A DNA stretch of 64,000 bases from Geomonas subterranea (GCF_019063845.1 NZ_CP077683.1:1302001-1366000); one strand, 5' to 3'; shown: positions 44,428 through 54,329, numbered from the stretch's first letter. Notes: generated by a model from the letters alone, not told the origin. A program made the numbers and translations.

Positions 44428-44442
44428 TAAACGGGCGGTTGG

Positions 44443-45558
<1,116 letters not shown>

Positions 45559-45566
45559 TTACCTTT

Positions 45567-45582
45567 TGCAGCTACCGTGCCA
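45567..45582 (-). promoter_or_regulatory. Sigma-54 (-24/-12) promoter of nifH
   Basis: TGGCACGGTAGCTGCA on the minus strand, GG-10nt-GC. Close to the consensus TGGCACGN4TTGCA. Predicted transcript start near 45556. Confidence 0.85.
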
Positions 45583-45726
45583 AACTGTAACTTGCTACTT
45601 TTGCTTACGTATATCGTTTACAATTTGCCGATTCCGTAACATGTCGAGCTGTTCATCGAGGCATCTGCCTAAGTATTGTGCACCTTCTGGGGGGGCAGCT
45701 TCGACCGCACCGCTCACCGTTCCGGT

Positions 45727-46869
45727 CTATGCCGCAAGGGAGACGGAGCGCGCCTGGTGCAGCTTTACCAGGTCCTTCTCGCCAAGCGGGCCCTTGATGC
45801 GCTGCGCGGTGTGGCGCACCAGCGCCATCAATTCCTGCGCCTCGGCGCGGGTGATCGGGATACCGATCTGGCGGTAGCTCTCAACGATCCCGTTGGTGCC
45901 GGAGTGCTTGCCGGCCACGATGTGCCTGGCGAGCCCCACCTCCTCCGGCGGGAATACCTCGTAGTTTCGGGGATCCTTCAACACGCCGTCCGCGTGCAGC
46001 CCGGATTCGTGGGAGAAGACCTTTTCCCCCACCACCGCCTTCCAGGCTGGCACTTCGCGGTTGGAGGCCCGCCCTACCAGTCTCGAAACCGCGCGCAATC
46101 GCCTGGTGTCGATGCCGACGTCGACGCCGCAGGCGACCTTCAACGCCATCACGACCTCTTCGAGCGCCGCGTTGCCGGCGCGCTCCCCGAGACCGTTCAC
46201 CGTCGTGCTGATGTAGCGCGCCCCTCCCCTGACACCGGCAAGCGCGTTTGCCGCGGCAAGACCCAGATCGTTGTGCGTATGAACCTCGATATCCAGCTCA
46301 GGCACAGCGGTCGTTAGGCGCGCCACCTTCTCGCACATGGCGAAGGGGTCGAGGATGCCCAGCGTGTCACAGTAACGGAACCGGTCGGCGCCGTTATCGC
46401 GGGCGGTACGCATCAACTCGATGAGGAACTCGCCGTCGGCGCGGCTGGCATCCTCACCACCGACACAGACGTACAGCCCCTTCTCCTTGGCGAAGCCGAG
46501 CGCGCGCTTGAGCTGTTCCTGCACCCAGTCTCTGCTTTTGTTGATCTTGTGACGGATCATGATGTCCGAGACGCTCAACGAGATATCCACGGCGCCTATG
46601 CCGCAGGCGATGCTCGCCTCGATGTCCGGGATCAGGGCGCGGTTCCAGGTGATGAGGCGGGCCGACAACCCCAGATTGACCAGAGCCCGGATTGAGTCGC
46701 GCTCCTCCTCGCCCATGGCCGGAATGCCGCACTCAAGTTCGTGCACGCCCATGGCGTCAAGGTGCCTGGCGATGGCGATCTTCTCGCGGGTGCTGAAGAC
46801 GACCCCTGCCGTCTGTTCGCCGTCGCGCAACGTGGTGTCACCGATAAAAACTTTCGCTTGCTCACCCAT
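45727..46869 (-). CDS. nifV: NifV, homocitrate synthase
   Basis: 380 aa. Condenses acetyl-CoA and 2-oxoglutarate to homocitrate, the organic part of FeMo-cofactor. Opens FIGDTTLRDGEQTAGVVF; metal-binding HTHNDLG and the second signature NGLGERAGNAALEEV are present, with FSHESGLHADGV near the C-terminus. The start MGEQAKVF follows GGAAGGAGG; the frame is open for 55 codons upstream across its own promoter, so those are not coding. It lies upstream of nifH with a separate sigma-54 promoter. Confidence 0.93.
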   Translation of the reverse strand: MGEQAKVFIGDTTLRDGEQTAGVVFSTREKIAIARHLDAMGVHELECGIPAMGEEERDSIRALVNLGLSARLITWNRALIPDIEASIACGIGAVDISLSVSDIMIRHKINKSRDWVQEQLKRALGFAKEKGLYVCVGGEDASRADGEFLIELMRTARDNGADRFRYCDTLGILDPFAMCEKVARLTTAVPELDIEVHTHNDLGLAAANALAGVRGGARYISTTVNGLGERAGNAALEEVVMALKVACGVDVGIDTRRLRAVSRLVGRASNREVPAWKAVVGEKVFSHESGLHADGVLKDPRNYEVFPPEEVGLARHIVAGKHSGTNGIVESYRQIGIPITRAEAQELMALVRHTAQRIKGPLGEKDLVKLHQARSVSLAA

Positions 46870-46912
46870 GTCGCCTCCTTCCGAAGCACAAGCTCCGTTT
46901 CCAAAGCGTAGC

Positions 46913-46926
46913 GGGCGCCGTTGCCC
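46913..46926 (-). promoter_or_regulatory. Hexaloop hairpin in the nifV leader (ANTAR-like half site)
   Basis: GGGC-[AACGGC]-GCCC on the minus strand: four base pairs and a loop with A1 and G4, between the nifV promoter and start. No terminator T tract follows and the preceding hairpin GTGAA-TGC-TTCAC (46949-46937) has a three-base loop. It may be a vestigial or translational control version of the nifH/nifB leaders. Confidence 0.4.
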
Positions 46927-46956
46927 TTGAACTGCCGTGAAGCATTCACCTTGAAG

Positions 46957-46972
46957 AGCAGGAGCTGTGCCA
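46957..46972 (-). promoter_or_regulatory. Sigma-54 (-24/-12) promoter of nifV
   Basis: TGGCACAGCTCCTGCT on the minus strand with the 10-nt GG-GC spacing; predicted transcript start near 46946. Confidence 0.72.
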
Positions 46973-47321
46973 GTGGGAACAAACGAGCCAGTATACGCGA
47001 ACCACTGGCGACTCATGTTGCCGGATTCAAACATAAAATGACTTTATGATGGTGCGGGCCTGCAGGCGTGGCACTACAAGGAGTGGGCGGCAAATCAGGA
47101 CGCAGCTCGCCTAAATTTGCGGCAATAGCCCGCGCGGGAAGCGTGAGAGCAGGCACCGCCCCTTTCCCGTGGAGCTGCTACTTTATGCCAACCTCACCGG
47201 GGGAGGAATGCCGCCTCTTTGATATTTTTCGTTGTTCATCATTAATTGAGATGTTATTCTGCCGCGATTGCTGCTCGAGATTCACCCGTCATTGCAATGC
47301 ATTGAACAAAGGAGAGATGAG

Positions 47322-48257
47322 ATGATTGAGAAGTTTGCCAAAGTAATAACGGTGGTAACTGTGCTGGTGGCGTTGGCTGGATGTGGCGGCGGTGGCGGCG
47401 ACACCTCGGGCTACACGGGGAAGACCTCTGCTAGCGCCCTGACGGTCAGCAATGCAACCGAGATGTCGATCGATGTCGTCGACGGTTATGGTAGCCTGTC
47501 GGCATTAGGAGGGATTGCAAAGAGCGTTGCCGGAACTCCGGAAGGCTCGCTCACGATAAAGGAACTCGCCGACATCTTTGATAGAAGCGTCTCCTCCGTG
47601 GTTCAGAAACCGGCCGTGGCCAAGACTGTAGCGGAAACTACCAGTGGAAGCCAACCAGGATACAGCGGTTCGTTCAGCTACACCGGTTCTTTCGATCCTG
47701 CGACCGGAAGGCTGGCGGCAACCTTCACTTATAATGCCTACCAGGCGAGTGCTGATTCCGCCTATATTTCGGGCAGCGTGTCCGTCAACGGCTATGTGTC
47801 CCAAGAGAGTGGAGAGCTGGAGCGGCTGACCATCGTTATCAATTCCCTGCAGATCGGAGGAATTGGAGTGAATCACGGTGCCGACTCAGGGCCGGTGATC
47901 ACGGTGAAAGGCAAGATGACTCTCGTCAATGGTGTTGACCAAACCATCACCGTGTCCATGATCTTCACCGAGGGCACCAGCGGCAGGACGTACTGGTACA
48001 AGGATTTCACCACAGTCGTCTCTACTGGTACGACGACCATGCAGGGAACCTTCTACCACCCAGATCACGGCTATGTCGTGCTGACCACACTGACCCCGCT
48101 TTCCAACACCACCACCGCCTATGGGGATCCTATTTCAGGTCAACTTCTGTTCACCGGGGGGAGCGGATCGAAAGTTCGCCTTACCTATACCGGTACCGGT
48201 ATCGGTTACTTGCTTGAATTGGATGCGGCAGGGACCGGAAGCTACACCGCGTTGTAA
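47322..48257 (+). CDS. Unknown lipoprotein, 311 aa
   Basis: N-terminal lipoprotein signal MIEKFAKVITVVTVLVALAGC followed by a glycine run. The rest is rich in Ser, Thr and Gly and likely mostly beta strand (YSGSFSYTGSFDPATGRLAATF), as in surface or outer-membrane lipoproteins. No family recognised. The ATG at 47322 sits behind AAAGGAGAG; an earlier in-frame ATG at 47268 would place the signal internally. Monocistronic, with a terminator 30 nt after the stop. The 280 nt before it, back to the nifV promoter, hold no credible gene. Confidence 0.75.
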   Translation: MIEKFAKVITVVTVLVALAGCGGGGGDTSGYTGKTSASALTVSNATEMSIDVVDGYGSLSALGGIAKSVAGTPEGSLTIKELADIFDRSVSSVVQKPAVAKTVAETTSGSQPGYSGSFSYTGSFDPATGRLAATFTYNAYQASADSAYISGSVSVNGYVSQESGELERLTIVINSLQIGGIGVNHGADSGPVITVKGKMTLVNGVDQTITVSMIFTEGTSGRTYWYKDFTTVVSTGTTTMQGTFYHPDHGYVVLTTLTPLSNTTTAYGDPISGQLLFTGGSGSKVRLTYTGTGIGYLLELDAAGTGSYTAL

Positions 48258-48286
48258 TCATCATGTTCTGACAACACGGTAGGCGC

Positions 48287-48320
48287 GGAAGGGGTGCATG
48301 TATGGCACCCCTTCCCTTTT
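48287..48320 (+). terminator. Rho-independent terminator after the lipoprotein gene
   Basis: GGAAGGGGTGC (48287-48297) pairs with GCACCCCTTCC (48305-48315), followed by CTTTT. Confidence 0.88.
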
Positions 48321-48345
48321 CAAGGGTATCCGGGGGAGAGACTGC

Positions 48346-48924
48346 ATGGGTAAAGAGGAGAACTCTCTGCAGAACGTCCAGCAGGGCGCTACGGTCGTCA
48401 TAACCCACCGCGTGAAAGACGGGCAACAGGAAGGATACAACGACTGGCTGGAAGAAATTGGTCCCTTGTGCAGGGCGTCCCTCGGCCATCTCGACTGGCA
48501 TATAGTTCGCCCCATTGCCGGCCTGTCCGAAACCTACACCATAATGATCCGTTTCGACACGGTGGAACACCTGCAAGGATGGATGAATTCGGAGGAGCGC
48601 CGGCGGCTGATCGAGAAAGTGCGCCCTCTCCTCGCGGGGGATGACGATTTCTTCGTTCGCAGCGGACTCGACTTCTGGTTCACCCCGCTGGGAGCGAAGG
48701 CAAGAGTGCCGGTCCGCTGGAAGCAGTTTCTCGTGACATGGTCGGCCATCTTCCCGCTGGCGTCATGCGTGCCGCTCGTCGTGGTTCCGCTATTACGGTG
48801 GATCGGGGTCCCCTCTCTTTCCTACCTTGACGCCCTGCTCGTTTCCGGTGTGATCGTTTTCCTCATGGTCTACCTGGTCATGCCGCGCTATACCCGGCTG
48901 GTGCAACGCTGGCTTTTTGACTGA
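48346..48924 (+). CDS. ABM-domain protein with C-terminal membrane helices
   Basis: 192 aa. Residues 14-110 resemble an antibiotic-biosynthesis-monooxygenase (ABM/dimeric alpha-beta barrel) domain: VVITHRVKDGQQEGYNDWL and FDTVEHLQGWMNSEER. Two hydrophobic helices follow (about 125-147 and 157-180). This ABM-plus-membrane layout occurs in a family of uncharacterised bacterial proteins. GGGGGAGAG precedes the ATG at 48346; the stretch upstream in frame is the terminator hairpin of the previous gene. Confidence 0.72.
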   Translation: MGKEENSLQNVQQGATVVITHRVKDGQQEGYNDWLEEIGPLCRASLGHLDWHIVRPIAGLSETYTIMIRFDTVEHLQGWMNSEERRRLIEKVRPLLAGDDDFFVRSGLDFWFTPLGAKARVPVRWKQFLVTWSAIFPLASCVPLVVVPLLRWIGVPSLSYLDALLVSGVIVFLMVYLVMPRYTRLVQRWLFD

Positions 48925-49299
48925 TAACCTCAACCGCTCCGCTCCCCGTCGTCGGCCCAAATTTCCCGCTAGTAGTGTCTTACAGCTCCGAATAGACATG
49001 GGCATTCAGAACCCGTCTCCGACAAATGGCTGATGGCCCAAGCCTTTGCTTGCCACTCCCTCTTGGAAACTTGCATTTCCCCTGGTGAAACTGAAAGAAC
49101 GTGCGCGCCTGAACGTAGTTCCAGCGCCAGGCATTGATCATGGTGGAGCTGATTTTGTTCCTGCGCTGATTAAGTTCATTAACTGTGATCCAAGTTACAT
49201 CTATACAAGACATTTTACTTCAATCTTCACGTATACGGCGAGGATGCTTTCAGTCTCATGGTGTGGCGTGCAACGTCATTAGCTGTAAAGGAGGACGTG
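48925..49299. other. 375-nt gap without a convincing gene
   Basis: No complete gene is supported. A minus-strand frame at 48980-49213 has a protein-like run (TMINAWRWNYVQARTFF ... CRRRVLNAHVYSEL) that could be a decayed gene fragment, but start, length and family cannot be shown. The last 100 nt are AT-rich and probably hold the promoter of the 49300 gene. Confidence 0.4.
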
Positions 49300-49518
49300 A
49301 TGGCTTCCAAGGATCGCAGCAGCGGTGCCAGGTTGGACTCGGCGGATTTTTGCGTTTTACAGGTGCAACTTTCAAGGGGGTCGGTGGCAAGCTCCCCCCC
49401 GCAGATGCACTTCATGACGGTCGACAATCGCATGGAGACCCTCGACTTCGTGCAGAACAACATGGATTTGTGCGCGAAGAACATCCTCAAACTGCTCCGG
49501 GGCAAAGGCGACAAATAA
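49300..49518 (+). CDS. Small hypothetical protein, 72 aa
   Basis: Start chosen at ATG 49300 because AAGGAGG lies 6 nt upstream. The protein has two cysteines (DFCVLQVQL and DLCAKNIL) and no membrane segment; the C-terminal part MHFMTVDNRMETLDFVQNNM looks helical. Not recognised. It is convergent with the DUF1499 gene and shares a hairpin terminator with it. Confidence 0.6.
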   Translation: MASKDRSSGARLDSADFCVLQVQLSRGSVASSPPQMHFMTVDNRMETLDFVQNNMDLCAKNILKLLRGKGDK

Positions 49519-49543
49519 AAATCCCCGGGAGTTCCCCGGGGAT
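49515..49543 (-). terminator. Rho-independent terminator of the DUF1499 gene, possibly bidirectional
   Basis: Stem ATCCCCGGG (49521-49529) with CCCGGGGAT (49535-49543). The T tract is on the minus strand (ATTTTTATTTG). The hairpin begins 2 nt after the plus-strand stop, so it may serve both genes. Confidence 0.8.
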
Positions 49544-49587
49544 CGATAGCGCCATAACCCGTCGCCGGCAGCAATCCTGCACCTGCC

Positions 49588-50346
49588 TTACTTTCGCCCG
49601 AGCGCTATCTTGGCGATGAAAGCGCGCATCCGCTTCGCATTGGTGCCGAGGTCGGAAATGCCGACCCGCGACACGGAGCGGATGTCCAGCAGCGACCGGT
49701 CCCCGGCCGGGACGATGCGGATCACGATGTCGTCCTTGAAGCCGAACCACCTGGTGGTATCGGTTGCCTCTATGGTCCCTTCCGCCGGGCGTTCAGCCAC
49801 GATATCCCACCCAAGTTCCCTTACCGTCAGCAGTGCCGTCTTGTACGCCTCGTTGGCCGGCAGCGCCAAAACGACAGTCTTCAATTCCGGGTACGCCTTC
49901 ATCTGCTGGGTGGCGACCTCCACCCCGCCATACCTGACGGCCGCACGTCGCTCGGTGCTGATGGCGACGAAGCGCGGGGGATTGTTGAGGTCGGTGCTTA
50001 TGTCATGGATGCGCGGATAGTTTTGAGCCTGGACCTTCCAGTACAGCGGGATGCCAAACGCGATCAGGGCGAGGATAAGGGCGATCAGTGACACGAAGAT
50101 CCCCTTGAAGTGCCTTCTTCTGACCGAGATCACGCTCGAGGCGAGCGCGACGACGGCGCATCCCAATCCTGTGTAGCCTGCCGCCTTGATCATGGAGAAG
50201 CCGGTCTTGAAGTTCCAGACGTTAAGCCTGGCACCGGGGCCGGAGGCGAAGAGCAGCAGCATCGCGAACGCGGCGCAGGCAACCGCAAAAAGCGGCAACA
50301 CCATCGCGGTGCTGCGGACGGAAGTTTTCATCTCCTCCTGTTCCAT
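49588..50346 (-). CDS. DUF1499 membrane protein
   Basis: 252 aa. Three N-terminal membrane helices (about 15-35, 55-72 and 82-100) are followed by a soluble DUF1499 domain (DLNNPPRFVAI, VVAERPAEGTIEATDTT, RWFGFKDDIVIRI, DIRSVSRVGISDLGTNAKR). Function unknown. GGGAGG is 5 nt before the ATG. It follows the methyltransferase gene by 36 nt on the same strand and probably shares its transcript. Confidence 0.8.
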   Translation of the reverse strand: MEQEEMKTSVRSTAMVLPLFAVACAAFAMLLLFASGPGARLNVWNFKTGFSMIKAAGYTGLGCAVVALASSVISVRRRHFKGIFVSLIALILALIAFGIPLYWKVQAQNYPRIHDISTDLNNPPRFVAISTERRAAVRYGGVEVATQQMKAYPELKTVVLALPANEAYKTALLTVRELGWDIVAERPAEGTIEATDTTRWFGFKDDIVIRIVPAGDRSLLDIRSVSRVGISDLGTNAKRMRAFIAKIALGRK

Positions 50347-50382
50347 ATCGCCTCCCTTCCCTGCTGATAGTTGCCCCTCTCC

Positions 50383-51399
50383 TTACCGCCCCCCCTTCTC
50401 AGGCACGATACCGGCAATGACTCCAGCGCCGTTGGGTAGTTCGATGGGGAGACGACGCACCCCGGTCGCCCCTGCGTGCTCCAGCATGGCGAAGAGTTCC
50501 CCCTGGCTGTAGGACTGCCCCTCCGGCGTTCCCAGCAGCATGTTCAGCGAGAAAAGCGCGGGGAAGACCGGCGCGTCTCTCTTGTCGTCCAGCACGAACT
50601 CCTGGATCAGGATCAGCCCGCCGGGTTCAAGGGCGGATACGGTCTTTTTCAAGACCCTGGCGCACGCATCGGGACCGATCCCGTGCAGCACATGCGACAG
50701 CCAGGCCACGTCGAACCCCTCAGGCAGGTCGTCCTGCTCGAAATCAGCGGCGACGAAACCGATGCGGTCGGAGAGCCCGAAACGCGCCACGGTCTCTTCA
50801 GCGAAGCTCCTGGTGGTCGGGAGGTCGCAGATAACGGCATCCAGTCGGGGGTTGTGACGGCAGAAGTGAATGGCGTAGGTGCCGGGGCCGCCTCCCAGGT
50901 CGAGCAGGCGCCGGCGTCCTTGCAAATCGATCTGGGGGACGATCCTGGGGGCGATCATCATCGCCAGGTTGAACATCCCCATCAGGAAACTCTCTCTCGA
51001 GCTCTCCACATCCTCATGGGAAACCCGTTCCCGGACCGGCTGTCCCGATTTTACCGCCTGGTCAAGCCGGCTCCATCCCCCCACGAGGTGGTGGTGGTGC
51101 ATGATGATATGCCCGAGATACTCCGGCGAGGTGCGGCTCAGAAACGTGGAGGAAAAGGGGGTGGCCGCGTACTGCCGGTCTTTCTTCTCCAGTAGACCGA
51201 GGGCGGCTAGCGCGTCCAGCAGCATGGCGAGCCCGCGCGCATCGCAATCAAGGGTACCGGCCAGTTCGGCGGCACTCATCGGGGCCGAGGCGAGCGGGGT
51301 AAAGAGGTTCAGCTTGACCCCGGCGTGCAGGGTGCAGGTGCTCCAGTATCCACCCGACAATTCCAGAAGTGTTGCCGGCGTCCATTCTTTCAACTCCAT
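50383..51399 (-). CDS. SAM-dependent O-methyltransferase (HIOMT-like family 2)
   Basis: 338 aa. An N-terminal winged-helix dimerisation domain (SAAELAGTLDCDARGLAMLLDALAAL cut: SAAELAGTL and LLDALAALGLLEK) is followed by the methyltransferase domain with LLDLGGGPGTYAIHFC, ICDLPTT and the late WLSHVLHGIG. This is the plant/fungal O-methyltransferase type, used in bacteria for small-molecule methylation. Substrate unknown. The start MELKEWTP follows GGGAGGGGAG; an ATG seven codons earlier is less well placed. Confidence 0.82.
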   Translation of the reverse strand: MELKEWTPATLLELSGGYWSTCTLHAGVKLNLFTPLASAPMSAAELAGTLDCDARGLAMLLDALAALGLLEKKDRQYAATPFSSTFLSRTSPEYLGHIIMHHHHLVGGWSRLDQAVKSGQPVRERVSHEDVESSRESFLMGMFNLAMMIAPRIVPQIDLQGRRRLLDLGGGPGTYAIHFCRHNPRLDAVICDLPTTRSFAEETVARFGLSDRIGFVAADFEQDDLPEGFDVAWLSHVLHGIGPDACARVLKKTVSALEPGGLILIQEFVLDDKRDAPVFPALFSLNMLLGTPEGQSYSQGELFAMLEHAGATGVRRLPIELPNGAGVIAGIVPEKGGR

Positions 51400-51532
51400 T
51401 CTCCCCTCCCTGAAAAGCATCCCGAGCCCCCGGGGCCCACATGAAACATGGCGATGCTGCTGTAATCATTAAACGTGGCAAGTCTACCCGCCAGCGGAAG
51501 CAGCGTCAAGCAGGCGTATCCAGAGTGCCCCG

Positions 51533-51567
51533 GGCAAAAATAAGGGAGGGGTTTCTAAGCCCCGCCC
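51533..51567 (-). terminator. Rho-independent terminator of nrfA
   Basis: On the minus strand GGGCGGGG pairs with CCCCTCCC (one mismatch) and is followed by TTATTTTT; 31 nt after the nrfA stop. Confidence 0.8.
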
Positions 51568-51597
51568 TCACCTCTTGGTGCCTTGCCTGCCGTCCCC

Positions 51598-53076
51598 CTA
51601 TTTAACCAGAGTGGGCGGCAGGATCTCGTGTTCGCGCTTGAACTGCAGCTTCTTGGTGCCGCGGTTGTTCGTGTACTTCGACAACTCCAGGTCGATCTTT
51701 TCCGGCACCCGCTCCCCCGCCTTCGCCAGCAACTGGCGCAGGTGCATATCGGCCCCGGCGGCATGACTCGATGCGTCCTCGATGACGCGCGTGGCTTCGG
51801 CCGGGTTGTGGAAGCCGGTCGAGTTCTCGGCGCCCAGGAAGATCAGCCGGTAAAACGCCTGTTCGTAGTGCTCCCTGGCCATCGCGTACAGGTCGTTGTC
51901 GAGCTGCTTGCCGGCGGCACGCGCCTTGTTCGCCATTTCAAATAATTTGGCGTCGGTGGCGACCGCGTAGCCGGTCTTGAGGTAGCGGTCAATGAACCGG
52001 TCCTGGATGGCGATAACCTTCTGCCGCAACTGCTGCGGCGTTTCGCTGTGACATGCGGCGCAGGTGGACATGCTCCCCTTGAGCGGACTCATGATCCTGT
52101 GGTCGGTCAATTCCTCATTATTGGAGGTCATCATCGGCATGTGGCAGTCGGCACAGGTCACCCCCTCGAGGTAATGGGGGCTCTGGTTGGAGTAGAACTC
52201 GTACTCCGGGTGGCGAACGAACCCGAGTTTGAACCCGGTCACGGCCTGGGTCCACTCGAGGTTGGCCGGCGAGCTCTTGATCTGCTTGATGATGTTCTCG
52301 ATGGTGATATGCCCTTCCCTGCTCCCCGCCCAGGGGAAGACGACGTCGGTGGAGTGCATCTCCTTGTCCTTGGGAATCATGTAGGTCACATGGCACTGGG
52401 CGCAGACGAAGGTGCGTTTTTGTTCACGGCTCAGTTTGCTCTCGTCCAGGCCGATTTCCCGGAGCGCCTTGCCGAGGGTGAAGCCGCGCGAGATCCTGAG
52501 AGCCATCCCTTTGTTGTCGTGACAATCGATGCAGGCGACGCCGAGAGTCTGGTTTGCCTTCGGAAGGCGTGCCAGCACATCTTTGTACGGGGTCGGGAAG
52601 TAGGCCGGTCCCATCTCCTTGGCCAGCTTTGGCGCGTAAGGTGTTTTGCAGGTGAGGCAGGCGCCTCCGGCCTTGATCCTGCCGGGATCGACCTCCAGTT
52701 GGTCCTGCACCATGTAGTAGTGCCCGCGCGGTTCGTTGTACTCGGCGCCGAAGCCCCAGCCGTTATAAAGCAGTGCCAGGAAAGGGTATTCGTCGAGCTT
52801 GTCGCGTCTCTCCTCCCCTACGTCGTACCCCCTTTTGTACTTGCTGAGCCCGGCCGGCGTCGGCTCGCTGGTAAGCTTCCACTGCTGGTAGTGGATCGGG
52901 TACAGTTTGCCCCAGCGCGCCGGATCTATGGCCGCATCGGCTGGATCAAGCGGTGCTTCCGTTACCTGCGCAGACTGAACCTCAGCGGCGCGGTGGCTGC
53001 AACCGGCCCAGATCCCGGTGCCTGCCAGCATGGCAAGGACGGCGACAGTGCATCTTTTAGCGGTGTTGACACCCAT
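51598..53076 (-). CDS. nrfA: NrfA-type pentahaem cytochrome c nitrite reductase
   Basis: 492 aa. Reduces nitrite to ammonium in the periplasm. Five haem motifs in the NrfA order: the active-site CLTCK (Lys-ligated), CIDCH, CAQCH, CADCH and CAACH. The active-site Tyr is in CHVTYMIP and the family run TCADCHMPMM is present. The N-terminus is a signal ending WAGC, possibly a lipoprotein anchor though the -3 residue is unusual. No nrfH electron donor is adjacent. AAAAGGAGG precedes the ATG. Its location outside any respiratory operon is notable next to nitrogen-fixation genes. Confidence 0.9.
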   Translation of the reverse strand: MGVNTAKRCTVAVLAMLAGTGIWAGCSHRAAEVQSAQVTEAPLDPADAAIDPARWGKLYPIHYQQWKLTSEPTPAGLSKYKRGYDVGEERRDKLDEYPFLALLYNGWGFGAEYNEPRGHYYMVQDQLEVDPGRIKAGGACLTCKTPYAPKLAKEMGPAYFPTPYKDVLARLPKANQTLGVACIDCHDNKGMALRISRGFTLGKALREIGLDESKLSREQKRTFVCAQCHVTYMIPKDKEMHSTDVVFPWAGSREGHITIENIIKQIKSSPANLEWTQAVTGFKLGFVRHPEYEFYSNQSPHYLEGVTCADCHMPMMTSNNEELTDHRIMSPLKGSMSTCAACHSETPQQLRQKVIAIQDRFIDRYLKTGYAVATDAKLFEMANKARAAGKQLDNDLYAMAREHYEQAFYRLIFLGAENSTGFHNPAEATRVIEDASSHAAGADMHLRQLLAKAGERVPEKIDLELSKYTNNRGTKKLQFKREHEILPPTLVK

Positions 53077-53275
53077 CTGTAATTCCTCCTTTTCATGGCG
53101 TTGAGACGGCGGCTACGGCGAAAACCAAACGACATGAGTCTACCATCATTTTTTTGAAAGGCTGATTGAAGGAGGGGAAATGACAGAAAGAAGGACGGGG
53201 GAAGCTCAAAACGGGGTGCGCGTTATCTATGTGGGAGGCGTTTGAGATTGCGGCGCGTGGGCGGAGGCCGGCAGA

Positions 53276-54178
53276 TCAGCCGATGGTGAGCCGGTTCTTG
53301 CCGGCGGCCTTGCTCTGATACATCAGGGCGTCCGCGCGAGACAGCAACGTCTGCACGGTATCGTTTTCAACGGCCATGGTCGCCCCGATGGAGATGGTGA
53401 CCCGAAGGGCTTCGCCTTCCACCAGTACGAAGGATTTTTCGACCAGCCGGCGCAGACGCTGTCCCAAGTGCTTCAGATTGGCAGCGGTTACGTTGCGGAT
53501 GATGCCGACGAATTCCTCGCCTCCCCAGCGGCCGTACAGGTCGAACGGACGGGAGTTGGCGCTCAGGGTACCGGCGACGAACTGAAGCACCCGGTCCCCC
53601 GTCTCGTGTCCGTAACGGTCGTTGACCCCCTTGAAGTCGTCGATGTCCATGAAAAGGATGCCGAAAGGGATATCGTACCGGTTCAGCTCCTCGAGGCGGG
53701 ACTCGAGTTCGCGGTCGAGATAGCGGCGGTTGGCAAGCTGGGTGAGCCCGTCAAGCAGGGCCAGCTTTTCCAGTTCCTGCAGGCGGAGTTCGTTGACGGC
53801 CTGGTGGCTGCTGTCGGAGAACATCTCGACGCCACCTATCACCGTGCCCGAGTCGTCGGTGAGGGGGATGACGCGCACCGACACCGGTATCCGGTGGCCG
53901 TTTTTGTGGTGCAAAAAGACCGCGGCGTCGTGAGGGAGCCCCTCCTCGATGGTGGAGGCGAGTGGGCATTCGCTGCAGCAGAGGTTCAGGCCGACATCAT
54001 CGACGTGGCAAAGGATGTTGTCGGCGCATGGCTTGCCAACGACCTCCTCGGCGCTGTACCCTGATATCCTTTCCGCCGCGTGGTTCCAAAAGACGATTTT
54101 CCGGTCCAGATCGACGATGTACAGCCCATCCCGCAGGTCACCAATGATCTTTTTGTACGACTCTTTGCTGAGATACAT
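53276..54178 (-). CDS. PAS-GGDEF diguanylate cyclase
   Basis: 300 aa soluble signalling protein. A PAS domain (about 6-128) with a cysteine group (NILCHVDD ... NLCCSECPLAS), a short helix, then a GGDEF domain from about 140: LTQLANRRYLD, FMDIDDFKGVND and the active RWGGEEFVGI. An RPFD lies exactly five residues before GGEEF, so the product-inhibition I-site (RxxD) is kept. It makes cyclic di-GMP and is expected to be active. AAGGAG is upstream of the ATG. The stretches on both sides (53077-53275, 54179-54329) show no genes. Confidence 0.92.
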   Translation of the reverse strand: MYLSKESYKKIIGDLRDGLYIVDLDRKIVFWNHAAERISGYSAEEVVGKPCADNILCHVDDVGLNLCCSECPLASTIEEGLPHDAAVFLHHKNGHRIPVSVRVIPLTDDSGTVIGGVEMFSDSSHQAVNELRLQELEKLALLDGLTQLANRRYLDRELESRLEELNRYDIPFGILFMDIDDFKGVNDRYGHETGDRVLQFVAGTLSANSRPFDLYGRWGGEEFVGIIRNVTAANLKHLGQRLRRLVEKSFVLVEGEALRVTISIGATMAVENDTVQTLLSRADALMYQSKAAGKNRLTIG

Positions 54179-54329
54179 CGACTAGAGGCTCCTTGGGCGG
54201 AAAAGGGAGGCCGGACCGCTACCCGAAGGAGGGACGGAGGCTACCGCTGCATTAAAGGATTGGGGGCGAATGGCTAATGAGTATACCGTTGCCACCAACG
54301 TTGTCAAAGGATAAAGCCTTTGCTTCCGG

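Noticed and set aside
46870-47034. N-terminal extension of NifV by 55 codons
   Set aside because: It would run through the sigma-54 promoter and predicted transcript start; the MGEQAKVF start has GGAAGGAGG.
47068-47325. 85-codon plus-strand frame before the lipoprotein gene
   Set aside because: No ribosome binding site, odd composition with Cys clusters by chance, and it covers the expected promoter region.
49258-49299. Earlier ATG for the 72-aa protein
   Set aside because: AAGGAGG is placed for the ATG at 49300; the earlier one has no site.
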